From an uncultured Pelagibacteraceae bacterium (lineage in GTDB: Bacteria; Pseudomonadota; Alphaproteobacteria; Pelagibacterales; Pelagibacteraceae), in the NCBI GenBank assembly GCA_902583295.1, contig CACHUY010000006.1, forward strand, positions 1 through 53,885: a stretch of 53,885 nucleotides of DNA. Direction: 5' to 3'. How positions within the stretch are numbered: the first letter of the stretch is position 1; every line of letters begins with the position of its first letter. The notes beneath the pieces were generated by a model that saw only the letters and a program-made list of their open reading frames with translations, had not been told where the DNA came from and ran no database searches. The position numbers and the translations under genes were made by a program. Positions 1-8,588 of this stretch are shown piece by piece.

Positions 1-316
1 CTCTTAAATAATATAGTTTCGCTCTTCTAACTTTACCTGATCTTATAACTTTAATTGAATCTATTAATGTTCCATATAAGGGAAAAGTTCTTTCAACTCC
101 TTCTCCGAAAGAAATCTTTCTTACTGTAAAAGAGGAGTTTAAATCTCTACTTTTTTTAGCGATGCAGACACCTTCAAAATATTGAATTCTGTCTTTTTTA
201 CCTTCAGTAATTCTTACACCAACTTTAACAACATCACCTGGATAAAAATCTGGAATTTTTTTCTCAGAAAGAATTTTCTTTACGTTATGTTGGTTTATTT
301 CTTCAATAGTTTTCAT
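1..316 (-). CDS. rplS: 50S ribosomal protein L19, C-terminus cut by window edge
   Basis: Reading the minus strand from the ATG at 314-316 gives 105 residues that begin [19 protein letters not shown] and continue with [36 protein letters not shown] and [18 protein letters not shown]. This is the L19 pattern. L19 sits at the 30S-50S interface of the ribosome. The reading frame is still open at base 1, so only the last few residues are missing. It lies 16 bases downstream of trmD and closes the rpsP-trmD-rplS order common in proteobacteria. Identification is secure; the partial state is due only to the window boundary. Confidence 0.95.
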   Translation of the reverse strand, partial: MKTIEEINQHNVKKILSEKKIPDFYPGDVVKVGVRITEGKKDRIQYFEGVCIAKKSRDLNSSFTVRKISFGEGVERTFPLYGTLIDSIKVIRSGKVRRAKLYYLR

Positions 317-332
317 GTTAACAATAATCAAA

Positions 333-1019
333 TTAGTTCTTCTTATATTTTTCCCATAAATCTGGTCTTCGGTCGCGTGTTATAGCCTCAGATTGAGACA
401 AACGCCAGTCTTTAATTTTACTATGATCACCTGATAATAGTACATCTGGTACTGATTTTTCCTCCCAAATTTGAGGTTTTGTATATTGCGGATACTCTAA
501 TAGACCATTTTCAAAAGTTTCATCGATCTTAGAATTATCGTTTCCTAATACCCCTGGTAAAAGCCTGAGTACACTATCAATAACAACATATGCAGCTGTT
601 TCGCCTCCAGACAAAACATAGTCTCCGATGCTGACTTCTTCTATATTTCTTGTAGATAATACTCTCTCGTCAACCCCTTCAAAATGACCACAAATAAGTG
701 ATAAGGATTTTGTAGTTGCCAAATTTTTTGCATAACTTTGATCAAATTTTTTTCCTTTTGGAGACAAATATAAAATTTTTTCACCTTCAATTCTGTTTTG
801 ATCTAATGATTTAGCAAGGACATCTGCCTTTAGTAACATTCCTGATCCACCACCATAAGGTGTGTCATCTACGGTCTTATGTTTATCATCAGCTGCATCT
901 CTTATGTTAACAACCTTTAAATCCCATAACTTTTTAGACATAGCTTTTCCATATAATCCCTTTGACAGGGGACCAGGAAAAACTTCTGGATAAAGTGTAA
1001 ACACTTGAGCTTGCCACAT
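333..1019 (-). CDS. trmD: tRNA (guanine-N1)-methyltransferase TrmD
   Basis: TrmD methylates G37 next to the anticodon using S-adenosylmethionine and so prevents +1 frameshifting. The 228-residue protein starts [18 protein letters not shown], as family members do. It carries [14 protein letters not shown], the knotted SAM site ([16 protein letters not shown]) and [20 protein letters not shown], and ends with the family's [12 protein letters not shown] region. Length is normal for an alphaproteobacterial TrmD without a long C-terminal extension. It lies between rpsP (14 bases upstream) and rplS, in the usual ribosomal operon, and is probably co-transcribed from the ffh/rpsP side. Confidence 0.97.
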   Translation of the reverse strand: MWQAQVFTLYPEVFPGPLSKGLYGKAMSKKLWDLKVVNIRDAADDKHKTVDDTPYGGGSGMLLKADVLAKSLDQNRIEGEKILYLSPKGKKFDQSYAKNLATTKSLSLICGHFEGVDERVLSTRNIEEVSIGDYVLSGGETAAYVVIDSVLRLLPGVLGNDNSKIDETFENGLLEYPQYTKPQIWEEKSVPDVLLSGDHSKIKDWRLSQSEAITRDRRPDLWEKYKKN

Positions 1020-1033
1020 AAATAACTTTTAAA

Positions 1034-1474
1034 CTATTTTTTTTCTTCCTTTGAAGCTTCTTCTTTTGGAGCTGCTGGTGCTGCGTCTACTTTAGGAGCT
1101 TCTTCCTTTGGTGCTTCTGCTGCTGGTGCTGCGTCTGCTTTAGGAGCTTCAGTTTTATCTTCCTCTTTTTTATTTCTTTCTTTTTTTGGAATAGCTTTAT
1201 TGGGGTTATTACCATTTACAGGCATTGGCATTAACTCATTTTCTCCCAATATCCTTGCAACTCTTGTTGTTGGTTTGGCTCCTTGGCCAAGCCAATATTT
1301 AATTCTTTCAGCCTCAAGACCTACTCTTTCTTTTTTATCTTTAGGTAATAGAGGATTAAAAAATCCAACCTTCTCAATAAATCTTCCATCTCTCGCGAAA
1401 CGACTATCAGCTACAACGACTTTATATACTGGACGTTTTTTTGTTCCTCCCCTTGATAATCTTAGTTTTAACAT
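1034..1474 (-). CDS. rpsP: 30S ribosomal protein S16 with long Ala/Glu/Lys-rich tail
   Basis: Residues 1-80 are standard S16 ([20 protein letters not shown], then [14 protein letters not shown] and [14 protein letters not shown]). S16 is an early 30S assembly protein. The total is 146 residues against about 80-90 in most bacteria. The extra 60 or so are a low-complexity charged tail of EAPK, DAAPAA and KEE blocks. Tails of this kind occur on S16 in other alphaproteobacteria, but this one is built from an internal DNA duplication (see the repeat at 1071-1150). The tail is probably disordered and exposed on the ribosome surface, which is inference. Gaps to ffh and trmD are 14 bases each. Confidence 0.96.
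   Translation of the reverse strand: MLKLRLSRGGTKKRPVYKVVVADSRFARDGRFIEKVGFFNPLLPKDKKERVGLEAERIKYWLGQGAKPTTRVARILGENELMPMPVNGNNPNKAIPKKERNKKEEDKTEAPKADAAPAAEAPKEEAPKVDAAPAAPKEEASKEEKK
1071..1150 (-). repeat. Two-copy direct repeat inside rpsP tail
   Basis: Bases 1071-1102 and 1119-1150 match at 31 of 32 positions, with a 48-base period (16 codons). Read on the minus strand, both copies encode EAPKxDAAPAA. The period is a multiple of three, so gain or loss of a copy keeps the frame. This points to recent slippage or duplication as the source of the S16 tail. Confidence 0.85.
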
Positions 1475-1488
1475 ATCTTCTCCTTTTA

Positions 1489-2847
1489 TTATTTTAATTG
1501 GTTAAATAGCTCTGGTGGTATTCCTTTATCAGACATACCCTTCATATTTCCTTTTGACATCTTTTTCATCATTTCAGACATCATTTTAAATTGTTTTAAC
1601 AATTTATTGATAGTGGCTGGATTGGTGCCAGAACCATTAGCAATTCTTTTTTTTCTAGAACCATCAATTATTTTTGGGTTCTCTCTCTCTTTTTTTGTCA
1701 TAGACAAAATAATAGCTTCATTTGTAGTAATAATACTTTCATCAATTCCAGCTGAGTCCATTTGAGATTTAATTTTTGAAACTCCTGGCATAAATGACAT
1801 TATTCCTTCGATGCCTCCCATTTTTTTCATTTGTCTTAGTTGAGCCAAATAATCTTGCATTGAAAACTGACCTTTTTTTAAATTTTCTTCAGCTTTTTTT
1901 ATATTTTCTTCACCAAGATCTTGAGCAGCTTTTTCAACAAGAGATACTATATCTCCCATTCCAAGAATTCTGTTAGCTATTCTATCGGGATGAAAAACTT
2001 CAAGATTATCAATTTTTTCCCCAATTCCTAAAAATTTAATAGGAACATTTGAAACATATTTCATACTGACCGCAGCACCACCTCTTGCATCACCATCAGC
2101 TCTAGTTAAAATAATTCCTGATAAATTAACAGTATTTTTAAATTCCTTTGCAACTGAAGCTGCAACTTGACCTGTTAAAGAGTCCGCTACTAGGAATGTT
2201 TCTGTTGGATTAATTACACCTTCAATTTGTTTAATCTCACTCATCATCTGTAAGTCAATTTGAGTTCTTCCAGCAGTATCGAAAAGAATTATTTCAGCAC
2301 CATTTAAATTAGCAGCACCAATTGCTCTTCTACAAATATCTGCTGGTTGCTGCCCTTCAACAATTGGTAAGGTTAAAATATTATTCTGTTCCCCTAAAGA
2401 TCTAAGTTGCTCTTGAGCTGCTGGTCTATAAATATCTAAACTCACCATCATTACTTTTTTCTTTTTGTTACTCTCTAAATATTTGGCAAGTTTTGCTGTT
2501 GTTGTCGTTTTACCTGAACCCTGAAGTCCCACCAACATCATTGGGACAGGTGGTACCGCATTAAGATTTATATCGCTATTAGCCTCTCCCAACAAACTTA
2601 CAAGTTCATCGTAGACAATTTTAACAACCATATCCCCTGGTGAAGTTGATCTAATAATCTCTTGGCCTAGAGCTTTTGGCTTAACTTTTTCAATGAAATC
2701 TTTAGCAACCTCTAAAGATACATCAGCTTCTAAAAGAGCTTGCCTAATTCCTCTTAAACCTTCATCAACTTGAGCTTCATCAAGTGAAGGTGATTTTTTT
2801 AAAGAAGAAAAGATTTCTTCAAATTTATTTGTTAAATTTTCAAACAT
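1489..2847 (-). CDS. ffh: Signal recognition particle GTPase Ffh (SRP54)
   Basis: Ffh binds signal sequences on nascent chains, pairs with SRP RNA, and docks with FtsY at the membrane. The chosen start is the ATG at 2845-2847 ([16 protein letters not shown]), giving 452 residues. An in-frame ATG eight codons upstream falls in the structured leader and lacks family similarity. The N domain is followed by the G domain ([20 protein letters not shown], then DTAGR and [12 protein letters not shown]). The Met-rich M domain ends with [13 protein letters not shown], and its RNA-binding stretch [16 protein letters not shown] is present. Its partner gene ftsY is 1 kb away on the other strand. Confidence 0.97.
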   Translation of the reverse strand: MFENLTNKFEEIFSSLKKSPSLDEAQVDEGLRGIRQALLEADVSLEVAKDFIEKVKPKALGQEIIRSTSPGDMVVKIVYDELVSLLGEANSDINLNAVPPVPMMLVGLQGSGKTTTTAKLAKYLESNKKKKVMMVSLDIYRPAAQEQLRSLGEQNNILTLPIVEGQQPADICRRAIGAANLNGAEIILFDTAGRTQIDLQMMSEIKQIEGVINPTETFLVADSLTGQVAASVAKEFKNTVNLSGIILTRADGDARGGAAVSMKYVSNVPIKFLGIGEKIDNLEVFHPDRIANRILGMGDIVSLVEKAAQDLGEENIKKAEENLKKGQFSMQDYLAQLRQMKKMGGIEGIMSFMPGVSKIKSQMDSAGIDESIITTNEAIILSMTKKERENPKIIDGSRKKRIANGSGTNPATINKLLKQFKMMSEMMKKMSKGNMKGMSDKGIPPELFNQLK

Positions 2848-2985
2848 ATTTTCACACAGCAGTAATCTCACTAGTGGGCGAAGCCTCGCTGACTAGTGTC
2901 GATCTCTTTGTTTCCAAAGACACCGCAAATTTAATGTTTTTGCGGAAACGGCAACAACCTATAATAGAGGTTCAAAAAGTCAATA
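2848..2985 (-). ncRNA. Structured leader RNA upstream of ffh (ffh-motif candidate)
   Basis: On the minus strand the roughly 140 bases before ffh contain three hairpins. Stem A pairs 2923-2929 with 2939-2945 (CCGCAAA/TTTGCGG). Stem B pairs 2905-2910 with 2915-2920 around a GAAA tetraloop (TCTTTG-GAAA-CAAAGA). Stem C pairs 2869-2875 with 2892-2898 (CACTAGT/ACTAGTG) and has an inner GCGA/TCGC helix. A GTGTC just 5' of stem B can also pair with a GACAC that overlaps the 5' arm of stem C, so two folds compete. From memory, a candidate structured RNA called the ffh motif was reported upstream of ffh in Pelagibacter; I cannot verify the match here. It lacks the conserved SRP RNA domain IV loop, so it is not 4.5S RNA. 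A possible promoter lies just upstream (TTATTG, 17 bases, TATAGG in the 2960-2990 area). Confidence 0.65.
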
Positions 2986-3005
2986 AATAAGTTAAATATC
3001 TATAT

Positions 3006-3830
3006 ATGGATATCAAAGCGTTTAAAATGGATGGTTTAGGTAATGATTTTGTTATTATAGATAATAGGCAAAAAATTACTAATTTGAGCAAAGAGCAAAT
3101 TATTAAAATTTGCGATAGAGAATTTATAGGTTGTGATCAATTAATATTAATAAATAAAAATGATAGATCTGATGCATCTTTAGAATTTTACAATTCTGAT
3201 GGTGGAACTTCTGGAGCATGTGGAAATGGAACAAGATGTGTTGCAGACTTGTTATCTAAAGAAAACAATAAATCATTAGTTACTTTAACTACACAATCTG
3301 GAGATTTAAAATCTGAGATATTGGGCGAAAAACTAGTTTCTACGGAAATTGGGAAAGGTAGAACAGAGTGGAGTGAAATTCCACTTTCTGAACAATTGGA
3401 TACCAATAACCTTAATATAAAAATAACTGATCTAAATAATAATAATCATACTGGTGGTACAGCAGTAAATGTTGGGAACCCGCATGTCATTTTTTTTGTT
3501 GATAATAACGAAAATTTTGAAATAAAAAAAATTGGACCAGAAATTGAAAACCATCCTTTGTTTCCAGAAAAATGCAATGTCACTTTAGCAACAGTCATTA
3601 ATAAGGAATTAATTAAAGTTAAAGTATGGGAAAGAGGGGCAGGTCTTACTAAAGCTTGTGGTACAGCAGCTTGCGCTACTGCTTTTGCTGCAATGAGAAA
3701 TGGACTTTCAGGTAACAAGGTGGATATAGAGTTTTCTACTGGTAAGTTGTCAATATTTATTGATGAAAATAACAGTATTCACATGAAAGGACCCGTTTCT
3801 GATATTAAAGAAATTAATATAAAAATTTAA
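3006..3830 (+). CDS. dapF: Diaminopimelate epimerase
   Basis: DapF converts LL- to meso-diaminopimelate for lysine and peptidoglycan synthesis. The 274-residue product opens with MDIKAFKMDGLGNDFVIID. The two catalytic cysteines are visible: C72 in GACGNGTRC and C218 in KACGTAAC. Family motifs GNPH and ERGAG are present. It diverges from ffh across the leader RNA and its stop overlaps the ftsY start by one base (TAATG). In many alphaproteobacteria a miaB/mtaB-type gene separates dapF from ftsY; here it is absent. Length is normal. Confidence 0.97.
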   Translation: MDIKAFKMDGLGNDFVIIDNRQKITNLSKEQIIKICDREFIGCDQLILINKNDRSDASLEFYNSDGGTSGACGNGTRCVADLLSKENNKSLVTLTTQSGDLKSEILGEKLVSTEIGKGRTEWSEIPLSEQLDTNNLNIKITDLNNNNHTGGTAVNVGNPHVIFFVDNNENFEIKKIGPEIENHPLFPEKCNVTLATVINKELIKVKVWERGAGLTKACGTAACATAFAAMRNGLSGNKVDIEFSTGKLSIFIDENNSIHMKGPVSDIKEINIKI

Positions 3831-4747
3831 TGGGAATTTTTGATAAATTTAAATCTGGTTTTAAGAAAAGTGCGTCAGCATTTAGTTCAGGGTTAAAAAA
3901 TATTGTCATTAAAAAAGAAATAGATGACAAAACATTAGATAAAATTGAAGATTATTTGATTCAATCAGATGTTGGGATTGCTGCAGCATCGGAAATTAGA
4001 GAAATTGTTTCCCAAACTAAAATTGATCCAAACAAAGATACAGCAGATGAGATAAATACTATTTTAAAAAATTATATAATTGAATTAATGAAACCTTTAG
4101 AAAATTTTGAATTTTTTAAAAAAAAACAAAAACTTAACACAATACTCATTTCTGGTGTTAATGGAGTTGGTAAAACAACCACCATAGGAAAAATTAGCAA
4201 AATATTTAAAGGTAATGGAAACAAAGTAATGCTTGCTGCATCAGATACATTTAGAGCAGCAGCAATTGAACAATTAGAAAACTGGTCAAAAAAGGTAGAT
4301 GTTTCAATTACTAAGTCATCACAAGGAGCTGATCCGGCTTCAGTGGCATATAAAGCAATAGAAGAGGCGGTAAATAATCAATTTGATCAAGTTTTGATAG
4401 ACACTGCTGGAAGATTACAAAACAAAAAAAATTTAATGGAGGAATACAAAAAAATTGCAAACGTAACAAAAAAAATAGATTCTGAAGCCCCTCACGATGT
4501 AATTTTAGTTTTAGACGCTACCTCTGGACAAAATGTGATTAATCAAGTTGAAGAATTTAATAAAATTATTCCTATCACAGGGCTAATAATGACCAAATTA
4601 GATGGGACAGCCAAAGGTGGCATTCTTCTAGCAGTTGCTAAAAAATATAAGCTACCAATTATTGCTCTTGGTTTAGGGGAAAAAGAAGATGATCTACAGA
4701 TTTTTGAGGCAGAAAAGTTTGCCGAAGCTTTTACACAAATTAATTAA
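3830..4747 (+). CDS. ftsY: SRP receptor GTPase FtsY, minimal form
   Basis: FtsY is the membrane-associated receptor for the Ffh-ribosome complex. The protein is 305 residues, consisting only of the NG domains. The acidic A domain of E. coli-type FtsY is missing, as in many alphaproteobacteria. G motifs are GVNGVGKTTTIGKISK, DTFRAAAIEQL, DTAGR and TKLDGTAKGG. The basic, amphipathic N-terminus (FDKFKSGFKKSASAFSSGLKN) could serve as the membrane anchor. It is translationally coupled to dapF by a TAATG overlap, and its last 8 bases overlap the 3' end of the convergent gene on the minus strand. Confidence 0.97.
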   Translation: MGIFDKFKSGFKKSASAFSSGLKNIVIKKEIDDKTLDKIEDYLIQSDVGIAAASEIREIVSQTKIDPNKDTADEINTILKNYIIELMKPLENFEFFKKKQKLNTILISGVNGVGKTTTIGKISKIFKGNGNKVMLAASDTFRAAAIEQLENWSKKVDVSITKSSQGADPASVAYKAIEEAVNNQFDQVLIDTAGRLQNKKNLMEEYKKIANVTKKIDSEAPHDVILVLDATSGQNVINQVEEFNKIIPITGLIMTKLDGTAKGGILLAVAKKYKLPIIALGLGEKEDDLQIFEAEKFAEAFTQIN

Positions 4748-5303
4748 TTAAAGTGCTTGAAATTAAAGGTTTGTAAAAACTACATTTATAATTATCCTTA
4801 AAATCATAATGATCACAGCCTTTTGCAATTGAAGAAATAATAAAATCAAATTTTCCATTAACTGGATAAATTTCCAATTTCTTTTCTATAATATCAAATT
4901 TAAAGTTTGCTCTTAAGCTTTTAACAGCACTAATCATTACCAATGTTTTGTTATCCTTTAATAAATAATAAGCAAAATCATCTGGGAAGACTGGAAAATC
5001 ATATTCTTGTAAAAAATATTTAGCTTTCCTTGGAAACCATTCATGGGATATCAAGGGTAAAGAACTTTTAGTTTTATAATTATAAATATAAAGATCTTTA
5101 GGATAATCATTTATATAATTACTATCTTCTCCCTTCGCCAAAATAGCCTTTTCACGTGTTTTAAAATATAAAGCAAAGCTTTCATTGTGAGAATTCATTT
5201 GATCAATATGAAATAAATTATCAACTGAAGATAAATTTTCATTAGCAGAACTAATGGTTTTGAATGAAAGTAATACAAAAATAAATAAATATAATTTTTT
5301 CAT
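4740..5303 (-). CDS. Secreted protein of unknown function
   Basis: A 187-residue protein with a clear Sec signal peptide (MKKLYLFIFVLLSFKTISSA, cleavage probably near residue 20). The rest is soluble and rich in aromatic and Lys residues. Two cysteines near the end (about residues 163 and 169) could form a disulfide, fitting a periplasmic location. I recognise no domain. It is convergent with ftsY, overlapping by 8 bases, and stands alone, with 49 bases separating it from the upstream hydrolase gene. The ORF and signal peptide are convincing; the function is unknown. Confidence 0.7.
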   Translation of the reverse strand: MKKLYLFIFVLLSFKTISSANENLSSVDNLFHIDQMNSHNESFALYFKTREKAILAKGEDSNYINDYPKDLYIYNYKTKSSLPLISHEWFPRKAKYFLQEYDFPVFPDDFAYYLLKDNKTLVMISAVKSLRANFKFDIIEKKLEIYPVNGKFDFIISSIAKGCDHYDFKDNYKCSFYKPLISSTLIN

Positions 5304-5352
5304 CCTTAATTATTAAAAAAAAAGTTTGAATTATATTTGTTTAGAATGTGGC

Positions 5353-6144
5353 TTAATTTAATCTTTTTAAAAAGTTATTTAGCTCAGAAACTAGCTTTAA
5401 ATCGTACTCCATCATATGGTCGTCATATTCTGTAAAATATGAATATTTTGGATTGTTTGCTAAATCAAATATTTTTTTTCCCATCCAGAAAGGAACTATT
5501 TGATCAGCTTCACCATGCATAACCAAAACTGGAATATTAATATTTTTAATTTTTTCTTTGTTTTTGTATTTATCTTTTAAAAGAAGTCCTACAGGTATAT
5601 AGGGATAAAAATTTTTTGCAGCTTCCACCATGGAGGTAAAAGGTGTCTCCAAAATTAATCCAGCGAAATTTTTATTTTGAGCTATCTCTATTGCTATCCC
5701 TGTACCAAGCGACTCACCATAAATAATTATATCTTTTTCAACTACACCCTTTTTTTTAAGCCAATCAATTGCACTATTTCCATCAATATAAAGGTTATTT
5801 TCTGTGGGTTTTCCCTCATTGCCACTAAAACCCCTCCAAGCTATGATTAAAAAATTTACATCTAAATCTTTAAAATGATTTAATTTGTATATTCTATTTT
5901 CTAGTTTTCCTGCATTTCCATGAAAGTAAAGTATAGTTTTATAATTATCTAAACTCTTCTTACGAAACCAGCCCACAAGATTAATGTTATCACTTGTTTT
6001 AATATTAACCTTTTCTATTTCTACTTCTAGCTTATCCCCAAAATAATTATTTTCATCTGGATGATACATGAGATTTCGCTGAAATATGAAAAGCAAAATT
6101 AATATCGAAAGATAAATAGTTATAATCCCAATTATAATTTCCAA
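5353..6144 (-). CDS. Membrane-anchored alpha/beta hydrolase (BEM46/ABHD13-like)
   Basis: A 263-residue serine hydrolase. Residues 1-21 form one membrane segment. FQRNLMYHPD after it is typical of the BEM46/ABHD13/YfhR group. The nucleophile elbow is GESLGTG (Ser145). The acid is probably Asp214 (MHGEADQIVPF) and the base His243 (YDDHMMEYD). The oxyanion region is YFHGNAGK. The substrate is unknown: probably an ester or thioester at the cytoplasmic membrane. It ends 10 bases after the DMT transporter start region, in the same direction, so the two may be co-transcribed. Confidence 0.88.
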   Translation of the reverse strand: MEIIIGIITIYLSILILLFIFQRNLMYHPDENNYFGDKLEVEIEKVNIKTSDNINLVGWFRKKSLDNYKTILYFHGNAGKLENRIYKLNHFKDLDVNFLIIAWRGFSGNEGKPTENNLYIDGNSAIDWLKKKGVVEKDIIIYGESLGTGIAIEIAQNKNFAGLILETPFTSMVEAAKNFYPYIPVGLLLKDKYKNKEKIKNINIPVLVMHGEADQIVPFWMGKKIFDLANNPKYSYFTEYDDHMMEYDLKLVSELNNFLKRLN

Positions 6145-6154
6145 GAAAAGATTC

Positions 6155-7060
6155 CTACGTTTTAGTCTTATAATTTTTTTTAGCTAGATAAACGCCCAAG
6201 AATACCAGAGCTGTACCCACATAATGAAACGATTCAAGTTTTTCATCAAATAAAAAATACCCATAAATTGCCCCATAAATTGTAAAAACGTAGAGAGTAA
6301 AACCAGTTAAAGAAGCTCCTAGGCTTTTTTGAGCTTGAGTGTATAACGTAAATGCAATTATCCCTGGGGATATAGCTGCAAATAATACCCACATATAAAA
6401 TTCTTCGTTAAAAACAGTTCTAGATACAAGAAACTCTTCAGCCATATAAAAAGGCAATAAACTAAGTGCACCAAAAAAAGAAACTAAAGTAAATCTTTGA
6501 AAAATTGATAATTCAGATTTCCAATAGAAAAGATAGATTGAATATAATGCCCAACCTACAGCTGCCGCAAGCATCCATAAATCACCAATTGTAAACTTTA
6601 AATTTATTAGCAAGTTTAAATCACCTTTTATGATAATTGCAAAAACACCAATTAAACAAGAAATTAATCCAATTATTTTTATAATATTTATTTTTTCTTG
6701 AAAAAATATTGCTGAAATCACAATTATAAAAATTGGTGATGAAGTATAAATAATAGCCATATTAGTAACAGTTGTTGTCGCTCCAGCTAAAAATGGAAAT
6801 GCACCACATACACCACATCCCATAGCACCTAAGAAAAATAATTTTTTATATTCTTTTTTGATTACAGGATAATTTTTTTTAAGTGATAAATATGTAAAAG
6901 GTAAAAGAATTATAAAAACAAACGTCCATCTCCAAAACGCTAAAGAAATCGGAGGAACGAATTCAATACCACCTCTAGCAACTATTAGATTAGAAGACAT
7001 AAAAATTGGTTGGATAAAAAGTAATGAAAAGGCTAAAAAATTTGTTTTTTGTTTAAACAA
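6155..7060 (-). CDS. EamA/DMT-family transporter
   Basis: A 301-residue polytopic protein with about ten hydrophobic segments in the two-EamA-repeat pattern. Each half has the Trp-Ala-x-Tyr type motifs (AFWRWTFVFII in the first, AAAVGWALYSIYLF at the start of the second) and the GxxxF-E-K ends typical of drug/metabolite transporters (EKINIIKIIGLISCLIGV; DEKLESFHYVGTALVFLGVYL). Such carriers usually export amino acids or other metabolites; the substrate cannot be read from sequence. It follows the 58-residue membrane protein and amidase on the same strand with a 15-base gap, so it may belong to the amidase/TRAP unit. Confidence 0.9.
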   Translation of the reverse strand: MFKQKTNFLAFSLLFIQPIFMSSNLIVARGGIEFVPPISLAFWRWTFVFIILLPFTYLSLKKNYPVIKKEYKKLFFLGAMGCGVCGAFPFLAGATTTVTNMAIIYTSSPIFIIVISAIFFQEKINIIKIIGLISCLIGVFAIIIKGDLNLLINLKFTIGDLWMLAAAVGWALYSIYLFYWKSELSIFQRFTLVSFFGALSLLPFYMAEEFLVSRTVFNEEFYMWVLFAAISPGIIAFTLYTQAQKSLGASLTGFTLYVFTIYGAIYGYFLFDEKLESFHYVGTALVFLGVYLAKKNYKTKT

Positions 7061-7075
7061 TTTAATACTTAAAAA

Positions 7076-7252
7076 TTATTTCTTGTCGAAAAAGGCTTCG
7101 TAGACCAACATAAAAATTGCAATAGCCATCAAGATATAAACCGGGAGTATGTCAAAAAAACTGATCATTGGTGATCTTGTCAATGTGGTTGCAAGACCAA
7201 TTAAAAATGCTACTGCAAGCACAGTTCCCAGAAATGTTGTAAATTTAGTCAT
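7076..7252 (-). CDS. Small two-helix membrane protein, 58 residues
   Basis: A short ORF from the ATG at 7250-7252 to the TAA at 7076-7078. It starts MTKFTTFLGTVLAVAFLIG and ends YEAFFDKK, with two hydrophobic helices (about residues 8-22 and 36-52). The start is one base beyond the amidase stop codon, and the EamA gene begins 15 bases after its end, so translation in an operon is likely. No family is recognised. It could be a small accessory or regulatory subunit for the neighbouring transporters, which is inference from position only. Confidence 0.7.
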   Translation of the reverse strand: MTKFTTFLGTVLAVAFLIGLATTLTRSPMISFFDILPVYILMAIAIFMLVYEAFFDKK

Positions 7253-7253
7253 T

Positions 7254-8582
7254 TTATTTATTACATCCCTTTTCTAACCAATTAGCAATACCTAAAAATC
7301 TATGATCATCAAATCTTGCACCAATTAACTGAACTCCTAAAGGTAGATTGCCCTCTCCTTGAAGGACAGGAAGAGAAATACATGGTGTTCCCAAATACGA
7401 CCAGACTTTGTTAAATTCAGCTGTTCCAGTACTTTTTAAACCTTTGGGAGCAACCCCTGGACTTGATGGCGATAACACTCCATGATAATCCTCAAAAACT
7501 TCCTGATAAGACTCATAACTTCTTTTCATAAAATCAATTGCTTCAGCATATTCTTTTGCAGAATGTTTATTGCCTTTCGTAATCGCATCTTGCATATATT
7601 TAGATAATTTTTTCTTATACTTTTGATAATAAAGCGCAAAATTGTTTGCTAAATCTGTCTCATGAATTATCTGATGATACTTGTGAATATCTTTGAAGTA
7701 AGAAGGTGTATCAAACACTTCAATATTATTTTTGAACGATTTTATGAAATATTCAAAAGCTTCTCTCGATCTTTTTTCAATTATTTTCCAATGTTCAGTT
7801 TTATAAAAAATAAATTTTGGTTCAAATAAAGGCCCTTTTTTTACTTCATCCAACATGTTTTCAGTTGAATAGTGTACGGTTGCACTATCGTAGTTATCTT
7901 TCTTAATTAAAACTTTCGCAAGAAGTGCTACATCTTCAACTGATCTTCCAAACACACCGATGTGATCTAATTTTTCAGATGTTTTAAGAACACCATTTCT
8001 AGAAATTAATCCATAAGTTGGTTTGTATCCAACTACACCACAATACGATGCAGGTCTAATAACAGATCCACCAGTTTGAGAACCTATAGATAATGGAGCC
8101 ATAAAAGAGGCTACTGAAGCTGCAGATCCGCTAGATGATCCTCCCGGTGTTCTTGTATGATCATGAGGATTTGTAGTCTTAGATGGCCCTAGATAAGCTA
8201 ACTCTGATGTTGATGTTTTGCCCATTACTATTGCGCCTGCAGAAAGTAATAGATCAATTATTTCAGCATTCTGTGAATAAGATTTACCTTTTCTAATCAC
8301 AGTCCCGCACTCAGTAGGCATATCAAGAGTACCTATAATATCTTTTACAGCTACTGGAATTCCATGAAGTGGTCCCGTTGGTTTTCCAGATCTTCTATAT
8401 TCATCTGCTTCAGCAGCTTTTTCCAGTAAAAGTTTTTTATTAAGATGTGCCCATGCCTTAACATCTTTTTCAAATTCGTTTACTCTCTCTATATATCTCT
8501 TACAAATTTCAACTGATGTTAATTGAGAGTCTTTTATTTTTGTAACAAGTTCTTCAACTTTTAACAAAAGGATGTCTGTCAT
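7254..8582 (-). CDS. Amidase (amidase signature family)
   Basis: A 442-residue enzyme of the amidase signature superfamily, which hydrolyses C-N amide bonds. The Ser-cisSer-Lys triad is readable: Lys80 (IPVAVKDI), Ser149 (TPGGSSSGSAA) and Ser173 (SQTGGSVIRPA). The family's NPHDHTRTPGGSSSG and GYKPTYGLISR stretches are present. It is shorter than GatA and lies far from any gatB/gatC, so it is more likely a catabolic amidase than the tRNA amidotransferase subunit. It is 6 bases downstream of the TRAP large permease, which suggests that it acts on an imported amide or that its product feeds the pathway. Confidence 0.92.
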   Translation of the reverse strand: MTDILLLKVEELVTKIKDSQLTSVEICKRYIERVNEFEKDVKAWAHLNKKLLLEKAAEADEYRRSGKPTGPLHGIPVAVKDIIGTLDMPTECGTVIRKGKSYSQNAEIIDLLLSAGAIVMGKTSTSELAYLGPSKTTNPHDHTRTPGGSSSGSAASVASFMAPLSIGSQTGGSVIRPASYCGVVGYKPTYGLISRNGVLKTSEKLDHIGVFGRSVEDVALLAKVLIKKDNYDSATVHYSTENMLDEVKKGPLFEPKFIFYKTEHWKIIEKRSREAFEYFIKSFKNNIEVFDTPSYFKDIHKYHQIIHETDLANNFALYYQKYKKKLSKYMQDAITKGNKHSAKEYAEAIDFMKRSYESYQEVFEDYHGVLSPSSPGVAPKGLKSTGTAEFNKVWSYLGTPCISLPVLQGEGNLPLGVQLIGARFDDHRFLGIANWLEKGCNK

Positions 8583-8588
8583 TTTATT

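Noticed and set aside
2848..2985. ffh leader as the SRP 4.5S RNA gene
   Set aside because: The conserved domain IV internal loop and GGAA-type apex are not present; only a plain GAAA-capped hairpin is seen, and the element abuts the ffh start as a leader would.
3188..3718. Minus-strand ORFs opposite dapF and similar antisense ORFs elsewhere
   Set aside because: They mirror strongly coding frames, lack ribosome sites and give no family-like products.
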